NCBI GenBank assembly: GCA_023213395.1
Contig: CM041465.1
Location: 187,433,741-187,497,740 of the forward strand
Length of the DNA stretch: 64,000 bases
From: Cycas panzhihuaensis
Taxonomy: Eukaryota; Cycadophyta
Direction of reading: 5' to 3'
Shown here: piece after piece, positions 13,020-22,877 of the stretch
Numbering within the stretch: the stretch's first letter is position 1
Layout: each line of letters begins with the position of its first letter
The notes under the pieces: generated by a model
Told to the model about the DNA's origin: nothing
The model's database searches: none
What the model saw: only the letters and a program-made list of their open reading frames with translations
Translations under genes and position numbers: made by a program

Positions 13020-13293
13020 CTTTGATTTAAATCAAAGTAAAAAATTTAATGTGGGGGGAGAGGCTTTGATTTAAATCAAAGTATTAACATATAATGTGGG
13101 GGGGGGGCTTTGATTTAAATCAAAGTATTAACATATAATATAGGGGGGGCTTTGATTTAAATCAAAGTGTTAACATATAATATGGGGGGGGGGGGCTTTG
13201 ATTTAAATCAAAGTATTAATATATAATATGGGAGAGGGCTTTGATTTAAATCAAAGTATTAAATATAGTGGGGAACTTTGATTTAAATCAAAG
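13020..13293. repeat. Seven-copy array of an 18-bp palindrome separated by G-runs
   Basis: The perfect palindrome CTTTGATTTAAATCAAAG occurs at 13020, 13064, 13108, 13150, 13196, 13239 and 13276 (18 bp each). The spacers are ATTAACATATAATATG-like and end in runs of G, usually 6-12 long, so the period is about 37-46 bp. Degenerate half-copies follow at 13323 and 13379. In the sense of element B (- strand) these are C-runs. The array lies in the leader between PBS and gag. Confidence 0.95.
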
Positions 13294-13394
13294 TATTAAA
13301 TATAATAGGGGGGGCGGGAGGTGTTGATTCATTTGAATCAAAATTAAAAGGCTTTATAAAGTTTAAGCGAGGGGGGGTGATTTAAATCAAAGTT

Positions 13395-13673
13395 TTAAAA
13401 ATAAATAAAACAAAATACATAATTGACAAACGTGGACCCGACGGATTTGTGATATTTGAAACACAAAATCAGGTTTAATTTAGATTGGGGTCTGGGGGTT
13501 AAGGGTAGAAACCCTACCTCATTCGCAATGGCGATGGTGGCGGCTAGGGTTGCAGGTTCTTTGGAGCAACAACATTCTAGATGCGATGGATTCTTTCTTT
13601 GTAGGTCTGCGGAGGCATTGAGGTGATGCAGGTTCTTCAATGGCGTCTGCTTTCTCTCAGCTGGGGTCTTCAT
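13395..13673 (-). other. Uncharacterised 92-codon frame in element B leader
   Basis: An open frame on the element's sense strand, starting at an ATG at 13673, with mixed composition (ERKQTPLKNLHHLNASADL near its start). I recognise no family. GC is higher than in the surroundings, and it contains the GTAGGGTTTCTACC segment shared with element C's leader at about 37328-37341. It could be a leader-encoded peptide or part of a captured sequence. Low confidence that it is a gene. Confidence 0.3.
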
Positions 13674-13790
13674 AGGAGCGGTTGCAATGTTAAGGTTCCT
13701 ACAAAAGAGCTAAATGAACTCTTTCTTCCACGGCCTAGATGATCGTTGAGATCGATCCTCCTTGTGCTTCCATTACGATCATAAGTCTCT

Positions 13791-14340
13791 ATGGAGGTAG
13801 AGCAGCAAAAGCGTATATGGCAGCCCAGTTATGGCAAAAAGCAGAGTCCACGAAGTGAATCTAGTGTGTGCACTGATCGTTTAACACGGTCTAGTACTAA
13901 CGTTGATTTCTCCCTTCCGAACAGGGAAAAAAATACTGTTGAACCATCATCTTATGTGGATGAAATCCCTTATACTATGCGGCCCAGACTTCAGGTTTGC
14001 TCTGACCTTAACAATCTTAAAGCAAGTGCTTTGTTTAAAAGCCCCATTTTTTTTTTGTATGCAGCTTTGTCCTTAGGTTTAGATTTCAGGAGCATTCGTG
14101 GGGTCTCTAATCATTCCAAATATGGACCTCAGAACGATTTTTCAGCTGCCCATCCTTGACACAGAATCAACGTGGCTGATGCTCTGAATCATCCTTATTT
14201 AGTGAGAGAACGTGACCAAGTGCCTCCTCCTATAGGTTCTTCACTGTGGCTCGTCAGTCTCTGGTATTAATGGAAGACAAGGACTACATCAATTCTCCCA
14301 GATCCACAAAGAAATACTCGTCCTCTTCTTCTTGTTGTTC
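13791..14340 (+). pseudogene. Unidentified host-like coding block captured in element B
   Basis: A 122-codon frame (13791-14159, starting MEVEQQKRIWQPSYGKK) and its continuation after one stop have balanced, protein-like composition and higher GC than the retrotransposon sequence. Just after the stop the frame reads RINVADALNHPYLVRERDQV, which resembles the end of the kinase domain in MAP-kinase-like proteins (EALAHPYL), but that is weak. It is antisense to element B and sits next to an eEF2 fragment in the same orientation, so the simplest reading is a piece of captured host transcript. I cannot name the gene. Confidence 0.4.
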
Positions 14341-14414
14341 CTTGCAACTTTGGTTTACTTGTACTAGACTGGGGTTCTAGCTCCTGTTTTACTATCACTT
14401 TCATAGACAGCTCT

Positions 14415-14710
14415 GTAGATGTATGTGTTTAGGCTAAAATTGTGTTTCATCAAGCCTTAAGAGAAAGGATTAGACTTGTCCTTTCTATGAACAAGATGAA
14501 CATTAACTTGTACGTAAACCTTGACTGGTAATAGATATTTTGCTCTGTCTTAATGGCAGTTTTTGTGTATGAATCCATAAAGCAGATTATAAAATTTTGT
14601 ATAAATGATCAAAAGGATAAATTGTGGCCCATGTTGAAAAAGCTGGGGTTTATTATGAAAAATGAAGAAGATGAACTAGTTGCACAGGTATTAATGAAAT
14701 GTGTTATGCA
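14415..14710 (+). pseudogene. Captured fragment of elongation factor 2 (eEF2)
   Basis: Two collinear blocks of the eEF2 GTPase region are readable. At 14415-14510 the frame gives VDVCV-AKIVFHQALRERIR, then LVLSMNKMN, matching the conserved [20 protein letters not shown] and VNKMDR (the G4 NKxD guanine-specificity motif). At 14556-14710 it gives FVYESIKQII, NDQKDKLWPMLKKLG, EEDELV and LMKCVMQT, matching the FCYEPIKQII, NDQKDKLWPML and LMKRVMQT blocks. The intervening residues (roughly VDGEEAY through CKRGFVQ) are missing or replaced, and a Gln codon has become a stop, so it is a dead fragment. It is antisense to element B and ends about 20 bp from the PBS. Confidence 0.85.
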
Positions 14711-14733
14711 AACGCATTAATGAAACATGTAAT

Positions 14734-14745
14734 GCTCTGATACCA
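14734..14745 (-). other. Primer binding site of element B
   Basis: The + strand GCTCTGATACCA is the exact complement of TGGTATCAGAGC, directly abutting the 5' LTR on the - strand. It is an unmutated tRNA-Met type PBS. Confidence 0.93.
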
Positions 14746-15175
14746 TAATAGAATAGGCACATGCACACAGTCATCACATCACAGGAATTGAATAGAGATG
14801 CAGAAAATGACAATGCATATGTACACAGGGTTGACAGGTAGAAAACCCCTTCTATGGAAGAAAAACCACCTCCTAATCTAAATTATATTAATAAATAAAT
14901 GAAACTAAAATATACAATAACCAACCTCCTAAAACAACCTGGTTTCAGGCATATGGATAGACCTCCTAGATTCCTGGAACCAATTCCATGAATCTAGGAG
15001 ACTAATAAATAGGACAGAGGTTCATTGGAATGCAGTTCCGCATTTCAACGACCATCCACAAGTCAATTTATTTTTAAAATAAGTTTACAACTTTATAATC
15101 ACTTAAATTATTTTTAAGACATGTGACTTAAATAATAACTTTAAGAAACATAAGTTTACATTATATAATCTAACA
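14746..15175 (-). repeat. 5' LTR of element B
   Basis: 430 bp. On the - strand it begins TGTTAG, and the final CA has become TA next to the PBS. The LTR hairpin lies at 14837-14872. Confidence 0.93.
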
Positions 15176-17760
15176 AACACCTAGTTGTTAGATTCTAGAA
15201 AAATAAATTTATCATTAAATAACCTTTTAATAAATTCAAAACTATTACTTCAGGACCTACTGATCATAAAATAGGTCTATATAGTTTAACAAATCTAAAT
15301 CAATCTAAAACTAAATCCTTTAGTGCTGTTATAGATAAATCTAATTGGTCAACAAGCTATGACATACCCAATTTGGCCATACAAGTTATGGCAAATTATG
15401 ATATCTAAATAAGTATGATATGGTATATTGACTTTCTCCTCTATCTATTGTCTATAGTATTTATGAAGCTTGTGTAATAAGTAAGCAACACATGGATCCT
15501 TTTCTACATCAAACATTATTTTGAGAAAAAGTTCTACTCAAACTTATTCACTCAGATGTTTGCAGCCCCTTCCAAGTCCCATCGTACTATGGAAGTAAAT
15601 ATTTTATTACTTTTATCAATGACTTCTCTAAAAAATATTGGTATACATGCTCAAGACTAGAAGTCAAATATTTGACATATTTATTGATTTTAAAACATTG
15701 GTTAAAAACTAATCTAACTCAAGAATTAAAATCTTTAGATCTAATAATACTAAAGAGTATCTAAGTAATAAATTTACTTCATATTATAAAAAGCATGGAA
15801 TTAGGTTTCAACATTCTATTGTCTATACTCCTCAACATAACAGTATTACAAAATGTAAGAGTTGTACTTTTGTTGAAATAACTAGATGCATGATACATAC
15901 AAAAGGTCTTGATCTTAAGTTATGGGTTGAAGTAATAGCTTGCTCCAACTATTTATTAAATCGTTTACCAAGTAATCCTTACAAAATTTTACACCAGAAT
16001 AAAAATGGTCTAGTTAGAAACCATTTGTAAAACATCTTAAAGTTTTTGGAATTATTGCTTGGGGATATATTCTAAAGGAAAAAAGAAATAAACTTGATCC
16101 TAAAAGTGCCAAATTTATCTTTGTTGGATACAACAAAGAAAGTAATGCTTATAGACTACTAGATCTAATCGCGAACAAAGTTTTAATTTTTCACGATATT
16201 ATTTTTTATGAAGAGGGATCTTTATTAAAAACTAATTATATAGAACTTCCTATTAAAAAGTTATTAATGAATACTTAGATAAAATACCCTTAGAAATATA
16301 AGTTGACAGTGAAGTAGTTGATAGTTTATCTCCGTAAGTCCAAAACTGGACCTTAAGCGAATCTAGTATGTCTAATTCATCTATTTCTAATCAACTATGT
16401 ACTTCTAATCAATCAAATTGTTCTAATCAATCTTCCACTTCTTATTCTTCTTCAAGAAATAAATAGTCAATTTGGGCTTAGAAATCCCTTCGACTACTGG
16501 TTTTGATATTAGTGATCCATCAGATACTAGAAGAACTACATCATAAAAGCTATGTAAGTTGAATATGATACTTTTCAAAAAAATTCAACTTGAAATTTGA
16601 TACCATTACATCCTAGCAAGAATTTGGTAGACAATACATGGGTTTATCAAACTAAATATAATTCAAAGGAGTAATCAAGAAACATAAGGCTCGTTTCATA
16701 GCCAAAGGTTTTTCTTAAGTTGATGGAATTGATTACACTGAAACCTTTACTCTTGTTTCTAAAATAAACACAATCAAAACCATTATTACTCTTATAGTTA
16801 AATTTGGTTGGTAAATACATCAAATGGATGTAAAGAGCACTTTTTTAAATGGTAATCTTAAAGAAGAAATATATATGACTCAACCACCTAGTTTTATATC
16901 TAATCCTAACCTTATTTGCAAACTTAAAAAACCTGTGTATAGTCTTAAACAAGATCCTAAGGCTTGGTATATTAAGATTGATAATTACCTTCTTCAAAAC
17001 AAATACACTAAATGTATTAGTGGTCCTAATATTTATTTTAAATGCCAAGATGAGAATATTACTATTTTAACCCTTTATGTTGATGATATTATAATCACCA
17101 GATCTCTACTTTCTCACATTCATCAATTAAAATTAATTTTGATGAATAAATTTGAAATGATAGACTTAGGGCTTTTATATTATTTTCTAGGTACATGCAA
17201 AAACTGCATGATTCACACTAGAGAGCAGCTAAAAGAATCTTATGTTATCTTTAAGGTATAATTTATTATAGTCTCATGTATAAGTTTATAATACTAACCT
17301 TAAGTTAATAGGTTATATAGATTCAAACTGGGCAGGAGACTCTAATGATCAAAAATCTACAACTAATTATGTCTTCTTTCTTAACTCTTCATTGATTACT
17401 TAGTCTAATAAAAAAATGCAATCATTAGCATTATCTACAATGAAAGTTGAATATTAAGCATTAGTAGAAGCCAACAAAGAATCACTTTAGATTAAATCTC
17501 TATTAAGTAAGCTTGGTTTATTTCCTAACTCTTCTATTAAAATAAACATTAATAATCAAGGTGCAATATCTATAGCCACTTATCCTATTGCATATTCTAG
17601 AACTAAGCATATAGAATTACACTAGTATTTTGTTCATAATCTTATAAATGATAATACTATTAATCTATTTTATTATCTATAAATTTGTAGATCTGAACCA
17701 AGCTATTGATTAAAGTCAAATTCGTAAAGTTATATGACTTATTAAATATTAATGAAGTCT
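15176..17760 (+). pseudogene. Element A integrase, RT and RNase H (broken)
   Basis: This continues element A pol after element B. The linker reads LVVRF-KNKFIIK--FNKFKTITSGPTDHKIGLYSL. Then come a decayed integrase core (15530-15960), the GYNKESNAYRLLDL C-terminal motif (16120-16170) and RT at 16824-17261. RT shows MDVKSTFLNGNLKEEIYMTQ, KPVYSLKQDPKAWY, intact YVDDIIIT and KFEMIDLGLLYYFLG. RNase H follows (17310-17690) with DSNWAGDSNDQKSTTNYVFF, INNQGAISIAT and SRTKHIEL. There are many stops, most at Gln, Trp or Arg positions. RT lost roughly 80 codons between its YFLG block and the RNase H-linked AAKRI region (around 17190-17230). The element A reading ends at VFIKGGLP near 17780. Confidence 0.85.
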
Positions 17761-17856
17761 TCATCAAAGGGGGATTACCATGTTGAAGTCTTTATCATCT
17801 TCTTCTTTATTTTCTTTTCTATCTTTTATATCATTTATTGTATAAAAGATAACATT

Positions 17857-17865
17857 AAAGGAGGA
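17857..17865 (+). other. Polypurine tract of element A
   Basis: AAAGGAGGA immediately before the 3' LTR. A second purine run, AAAGGGGGATTA, lies about 90 bp upstream at 17766-17777, at the C-terminus of pol. Confidence 0.85.
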
Positions 17866-18291
17866 TGTTAAAAATAATTTCTAGTGTTATCTTTATAATG
17901 TTAACTTTGTAATATTAATTTATCAATGTATTATTATTATTTAACTACATAGTTTAGTGAAATAGATAACTACCTATTTCAATGAACTCTTATCTTTTTT
18001 ATTTTAGAATCTTTCATATATTCTAGAAAAAAAATGTTAGGTTGAAAATTTTGGTATGTAAGAAGAAAATTATGGCTAGCTAATTTGTTTAATAAAGTAG
18101 AGAAAGGATGAGATCCTCAATACAATGATTCCGTAATGTATTTATTTTATTATTATTATAAAATATTATATTTAGAGGTAGTTTTTTCTCCTCTAAAAGG
18201 GGTTTTCCACCTGTCACATCTGGTGCACTATTTCATTGATTTTTTTAATGTAAATTTAATGATTATACCTACGGATACCCTCTCTCCAACA
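17866..18291 (+). repeat. 3' LTR of element A
   Basis: 426 bp, begins TGTTAA and ends CCAACA, so the TG...CA ends are intact. The hairpin lies at 18175-18212. It is visibly more diverged from its partner than the LTR pairs of elements B and C, consistent with A being older. Confidence 0.85.
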
Positions 18292-18317
18292 ATACCATTC
18301 TATGGGAACTACATTTG
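18292..18317. other. 26-bp spacer between elements A and E
   Basis: The - strand reads NVVPIEWY, which resembles the VVPIE(F/Y) motif after the Ty3/gypsy integrase core. It might be the last scrap of the - strand gypsy element whose RNase H lies beyond element E at 29264. Eight residues are too few to be sure. Confidence 0.25.
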
Positions 18318-18631
18318 TGTTGGTCTGAGGAATACAGCAAGCTAAAGACAAGTTATGTGTCCATCATGTAGAATCAATAGCTTTCTGATATTTGTCTAGC
18401 AGTGTTAAAAAATTCTATAGAGGCATTCTCTTTAATTATATAGTTTGGGAAGGTAGTGGACTGCCTCAACTTATTGTAGCAATTAAATAATTAAAAAATT
18501 AATAAAATAATATGTGCTACATACTTAGTCAGCTTGTTGACAGTTGCATGGTAGCTTTGGGTGGCTCTAGGTGTCATTTGGGGGCCTGAGGTTGGGTTGC
18601 ATACTCTTTAATAATGATCATTATCCCAACA
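18318..18631 (-). repeat. 3' LTR of element E
   Basis: 314 bp. The + strand starts TGTTGG and ends CCCAACA, pairing with 28950-29263 over its whole length with scattered substitutions. Confidence 0.88.
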
Positions 18632-18643
18632 TTCTCCCCCATA
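18632..18643 (-). other. Polypurine tract of element E
   Basis: The - strand TATGGGGGAGAA ends at the start of the 3' LTR, the typical plant copia PPT form (GGGGGAGAA before TGTTGGG). Confidence 0.85.
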
Positions 18644-18649
18644 ATATCC

Positions 18650-20500
18650 ATTCTATAGAGCCCTAAGTTTATCTTTGAATTTGTAAAACTCAATCTTTTC
18701 TAATGCCTTAGTGAATATATCTATTGTTTGATCTTCAATATTGTAATATACCAACTCAATCTCGCTGGCTTGAACTAATTCTTGAATGAAGTGATATTAA
18801 GTTTCAATGTGCTTGGTTCTAGCATGAAATACTAGATTCTGAGTCATTTGAATAGTGCTTTAATTGCTATACCAAAGTTTAGTTAACCCCTTTTGTTCCA
18901 TCTGAAAGTCTTATAAGAATCATCATAACTATACAGTTTCACATGCATCAGAGACTACTACTTTATATTCTGCTTTTACTATAGATAGGGAAACAGTATC
19001 CTATTCCTTAGTGCTCCATTCTTTAGATGTTAAACCCAAACTAAAGGTGTAACTTGAAGTAGATTTATTATCATTAATGTCACCTTAAATCTATATACCT
19101 AGTCAATCTAAAATTTGGTGAAGATTTATAATATAACCCATATTCTATTATGCCTTTGAGGTATCATATGTTCTTTTTCGCTACTTGCTAATGAATAGTC
19201 CTAGTATCTTATATAAATCTAGATACTATGCTAACCACATGCATAATATATGGTTGTGTTGAAGTTAAATAAATTAAACTACTAATTAATTGTCTATAAA
19301 GTACAGGATCCATAGGTACATAATCATCAAGTTTAGATAGCTTGATCCCAACTTCATTCAGAGTTACTAGATGTCTATAGTCATTCATATTAAACTTTTG
19401 AAGTAAGTCCAAGGTGTACTTCCTTTGAGAAATAAAGATATCATTTTTATATTACCATAATTCCAAACCTAATAAGTAATGCATTAAATCCAAATTTATC
19501 ATCTCAAACTCCTTACACATAGCTTCCTTAAAGGTTTACAAAAGATGGGAGTCATTTTTAGTATAGACAAGGTCATCTACATAGAGTCCCACAATTAGAA
19601 TGGAGTCTCTCTTGATCTTGATATACAAGTTTGGATCTAATTAAGACCTTTCGAAACCTGGATCTCTAAAATATCTGTCAATTCAAGAATACCATACCTT
19701 GGGAGCTTACTTTAATCCATAGAGAGCCTTTCTAAGTTTATACACTTTGTCTTCTTGCCCCTTGACTTCAAAACCTTGGGGTTGAGAGATATAGATATCC
19801 TCTTCAATGTACCTATTAAGAAATGTGCTTTTAATGTCCATTTGGTAAACATCCCATCCTATTTATATGGTCAAGCTCATCATCATGTGAATAGTTTCCA
19901 TATGTGTAATAGGGGCAAATGTTTCACTATAATCAATGCCTTATCTTTGGGCATAGCCTTTTACTACTAATCTAGCTTTATGTTTGTCAATTGATCCGTA
20001 AGATCAAAACTTGGTTTTATAAACCCACTTGGTACTAATGGTTTTTTTATTGGGAGGAAGATCAACCAATTCCCAAGTATCATTTTTTACTATGAAGTTA
20101 TATTCTTCCTCAATTACATTTCTCCAAGTATCATGTGTATTGGCTTCGTCAAAAGTATGAAGCTCATGGGTCTCCATAACTTGATTTATAAGGGCAAAAT
20201 TCACCCTATAAGCATGAGTAGATCTTTAATTGTAGTCACTATCCAACATGTTATCCATATTATGGTTCCTTTAAATCCATTTTGGTAATCTTTGTGGTGG
20301 AGGTTAAGAAGAGGTTCCCTCCCCACTTGATACATCAATGGTTTATCATGATTCCTGCTTAGGTGGCACATATTTAGACATAGTTGTAGAATCAAGATTT
20401 GTCATGACACTGTTCCCTTTGTTTTGATCATAATTAATGGGTAGTAATTATCTTCTTAGAATTTAACATCTCTACTCACCATGATGTTTCAAGATTGGGA
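18650..20500 (-). pseudogene. Element E RT and RNase H (broken)
   Basis: On the - strand, 20204-20004 gives the RT N-terminus (EANTHDTWRNVIEEEYNFIV, NDTWELVDLPP, STKWVYKTKF). Then come HKARLVVKGYAQ, DYSETFAPI, QMDIKSTFLNRYIEEDIY, KALYGLK-APKVWY and the catalytic GLYVDDLVYT (about 19600-19570). DLDLMHYLLGLE and DLLQKFNMNDYRHL follow, then YRQLISSLIYLTSTQP (19300-19250). RNase H below 19160 is heavily decayed, but the family order is readable to the KINLGLYRMD end next to the PPT. Stops occur mostly at Gln and Trp positions. The segment 20205-20500 is the integrase-RT linker. Confidence 0.88.
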
Positions 20501-21420
20501 TCATAGACCTTATAAGATTTGGAGGCATCATTGTACCTAATGGATATACATTTGGTGCTATGATCATCTAGCTTAGGCCTTCTTTGTTCAGGAATATGAG
20601 CATAAGCTAAGCATCCAAAAACTCTTAAGTGGTGGATTGTAGGTTTGTATCTAGTCTAAGCTTCTTTAGGAGTCTTTTACCTAAGTGCTTTAGCGGTACA
20701 CTTATTGAGTAAATAAATAGCTATGTGAACTGCTTCAGCCCAAAATTCATGTCCCAATCTTTTGTCCTTTAACATACACCTAACCATCTCGACTATGGTG
20801 TAGTTCTTCCTTTCAGCTACACCATTTTTCTGAGGGGTGTAGAGATTTGTAAGTTATCCCCTTATTCCATAATATACATAATAGGCCTTAAACTCATTTG
20901 AGATGAACTCTCCTCCATTATCTAATCTTAGCAAGAGGATTTTATATCCACTTTGTCTTTCCATATAGATTTTGAAGTCAACAAAGTATTGGAATGCATC
21001 TAACTTGAACTTTAGGAAATAAACCCAAGTTTTTCTTGTAAAATCATCAATGAATGTGATGAAATATCTAGCTCCTTCCAGTGAGGGAATATTCATGGAG
21101 CTATAAGTATTTATGTAGACTAGTTAAAGAGATCCATTAGCTTTATAGTTGTTATCTAGAAAACTTTCTCTATATTGTTTTCTAAGGAGGCACCTTTCAT
21201 AAATATTTTTATCCATTTCAATATGTGGTAATCCATCAACCATATCCATCTTCTTCATTAATGCTAGACTATTATAATTTAAGTGACCAAATCTATTATG
21301 CCATATGTCATTGTTAAGCTTGATTATTATTTTCAAAGCACAAGTGTCAGAAGGAGTAAGGACTAGCTTGAAAAGTCTGTCCTTAGTTATTTTTTCCCTT
21401 AACAACTATCTCCTTGTTCT
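20501..21420 (-). pseudogene. Element E integrase (broken)
   Basis: On the - strand, 21405-21124 carries the pre-integrase domain with DIWHNRFGHLNYNSLALM and the zinc-binding CLLRKQ remnant (one Cys lost). From 21096 to 20854 comes the rve core with FITFIDDFTRKTWVYFLK and LRLDNGGEFISNEF (second catalytic Asp present). Then PQKNGVAERKNYTIVEMVR (about 20830-20780) carries the catalytic Glu. The C-terminal region reads HLRVFGCLAYAHIPEQRRPK and DASKSYKVYDP. This is the best-preserved integrase in the window, though stops still break it. Confidence 0.88.
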
Positions 21421-22877
21421 TTTTTTTATCTTTAATGGTATGTTCTCCATTGTCAAATATGACTTAGTAATCCTAGCCCATCATCTATCTTGCTAATAGA
21501 AAGTTCTTCTTTAGGGATGGCACATAAAGTACATCATTAGGATATCGAGTATCACATGATTTCGTTTGTAGAACTACGTTACCTCTTCCAATAGAATCAT
21601 GAGAGGTGTCATCACCAAATATAATGGATCCCTTTTTAGTTTTATCCATAATTTTGAATATATATTGTTTGTGGGTCATATGAGTGGAACAACATGAATC
21701 AATATACCAACTATCATCTTCTTCCTCATGGGTAATGAAGTTGGATATAAAGAGGAGTAATTGGTCTCCCTTGCTTCCACAACTATATTTGCACTTCCCT
21801 TAGTTGGTGGACCATGTTTAGTAGAACATTTATCTTCTATGTAACTAACTCAATTGTAAAATATGCAATAAAGTAAATCTCTTCTTCTAAATCTAAGACT
21901 TCTGCTATAACGATAGGACCTATCAATATGGGATGGCCTTCCTCTTTCCATAAATGGAGCTTGATTATCCCTGTGTCTATTATTAGGATAATTAGAGTTG
22001 GTCCTTCGAGGTCATATCTCTCCTTAACAATTTGGACAACATTGGTTTGTCCCATAATTCCTTTCTTGACTTTGGTATCTATGTGGCTCATGTTCCTTTA
22101 ATTAGCTCCTTGTTATCTTTGATGTAGAGCTTAATACTTTAGTTACCTTTCTTGGTGCATTTTTTATCTAGGGTTTCTATTTCTCCCTTTGGGAATTGGT
22201 CCCTAGAATTGGAGGTACCAACTTGAGAATTCACTTATCCTTACTTTGGTTGCAAAGGCATGTTCAAATGATTCATTTATATTCTATTATTCCTTAACTA
22301 CCATCAGTAGGGCACTTAGTTATTCTATTTTCAATGTGCTCAAGTCCTTTGATACTCCAATACTAGTTACCACCATTTCAAATATTTTCACTCCACTTAC
22401 ACATCTTAGGATTCATTCAACTACTTTTTGTTCAGTTAATGTATCCCCAAGAGATCTCATTTGATTAACAATATCTTACACCTTGGTCATAACTTCAATT
22501 ACTAATTCGTTAGGCATCATCCTAAGATTTTTAAATTTTCTTCTTAGAGTTTATAATTTGGATGAAGCAACTCCTTTATAGATCAGTTATAAGGTGTCCC
22601 AAGCCTCTTTAGATGTTGCTAACTCACTAACCCTAGGAAATATATGGTCTTTAAGTGCACAAAATATCAGCACAAATGCCTCATTATCCTTCCTGACATT
22701 TTTTTTGTAAGCTAGTTTCTCAAGATCTATTGGATTTTATCCTAATTCTATATATCTTATTCTCACAATATCCTACATATCATTAGCTATAAGGATGGGT
22801 CTCATCCTCCTACTCTAATTTAGAAAATTATAACCATCAAACTTAGTGATGATCATATTACTAAAGTTGGTTGCCAT
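21421..22877 (-). pseudogene. Element E gag and protease (broken)
   Basis: ATG at 22877 (- strand) opens MATNFSNMIITKFDGYNFLN, a typical UBN2 gag start, continuing with ASSKL-TLRRKFKNLRMMPN and ILRC (about 22590-22350). The zinc knuckle around 21855-21815 is recognisable but ruined: the second Cys and the His codon have both become Tyr. The protease follows near 21720-21690 as WYIDSCCSTHMTHKQY, with the active-site Gly changed to Cys, and ends CDTRYPNDVLYVPSLKKNFL (21560-21490). The start was chosen because the gag family motif begins directly at this ATG. Confidence 0.85.

Larger units (their letters stand above)
12104..14733 (-). other. Long leader of element B with foreign inserts
   Basis: About 2.6 kb between PBS and gag. 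From the PBS inward (decreasing coordinates) it holds an eEF2-derived fragment (14415-14710, + strand), an unidentified coding-like block of higher GC (13791-14340, + strand), a conserved segment GGTAGGGTTTCTACC (around 13503-13518) also present in element C's leader, the palindrome/G-run array (13020-13293), and a purine-rich AT tract down to gag. No single long frame spans it. Confidence 0.7.
7399..15175 (-). mobile_element. Ty1/copia retrotransposon B, nested in element A
   Basis: A complete-length copy, 7777 bp, on the - strand. The two LTRs are exactly equal in length (430 bp each: 7399-7828 and 14746-15175) and differ at about 30 positions by hand count, nearly all transitions. An intact PBS and a PPT abut the LTRs. 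It is flanked by AATAC (7394-7398) and AACAC (15176-15180), a 5-bp target duplication with one later transition. It cuts element A's pol reading frame, so it is younger than A. Gag-pol is broken by stops and frameshifts. The 2.6 kb leader carries an array of palindromes and G-runs, and host-derived sequence including an eEF2 fragment. Confidence 0.93.
3752..18291 (+). mobile_element. Ty1/copia retrotransposon A (degenerate, split by element B)
   Basis: Paired LTRs in direct orientation (about 3752-4169 and 17866-18291) flank a copia-type internal region. A tRNA-Met PBS lies just after the 5' LTR and a polypurine tract just before the 3' LTR. Gag-pol is read on the + strand in two parts, 6109-7398 and 15176-17760. 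Element B (7399-15175, opposite strand) interrupts it inside pol, between protease and integrase. The internal gene carries many stops and frameshifts, so it cannot be autonomous. No target-site duplication was found: the right flank is ATACC and no matching copy sits at the left, where the first 40 bases of the LTR are strongly diverged. The left border is therefore uncertain by several tens of bases. Confidence 0.85.

Noticed and set aside
13020-13293. Palindrome array as a CRISPR-like array
   Set aside because: Spacers are near-identical low-complexity G-runs and AT words, the context is a plant retrotransposon, and there are no associated genes.
16845-17048. 67-codon - strand frame
   Set aside because: Antisense shadow of element A reverse transcriptase.
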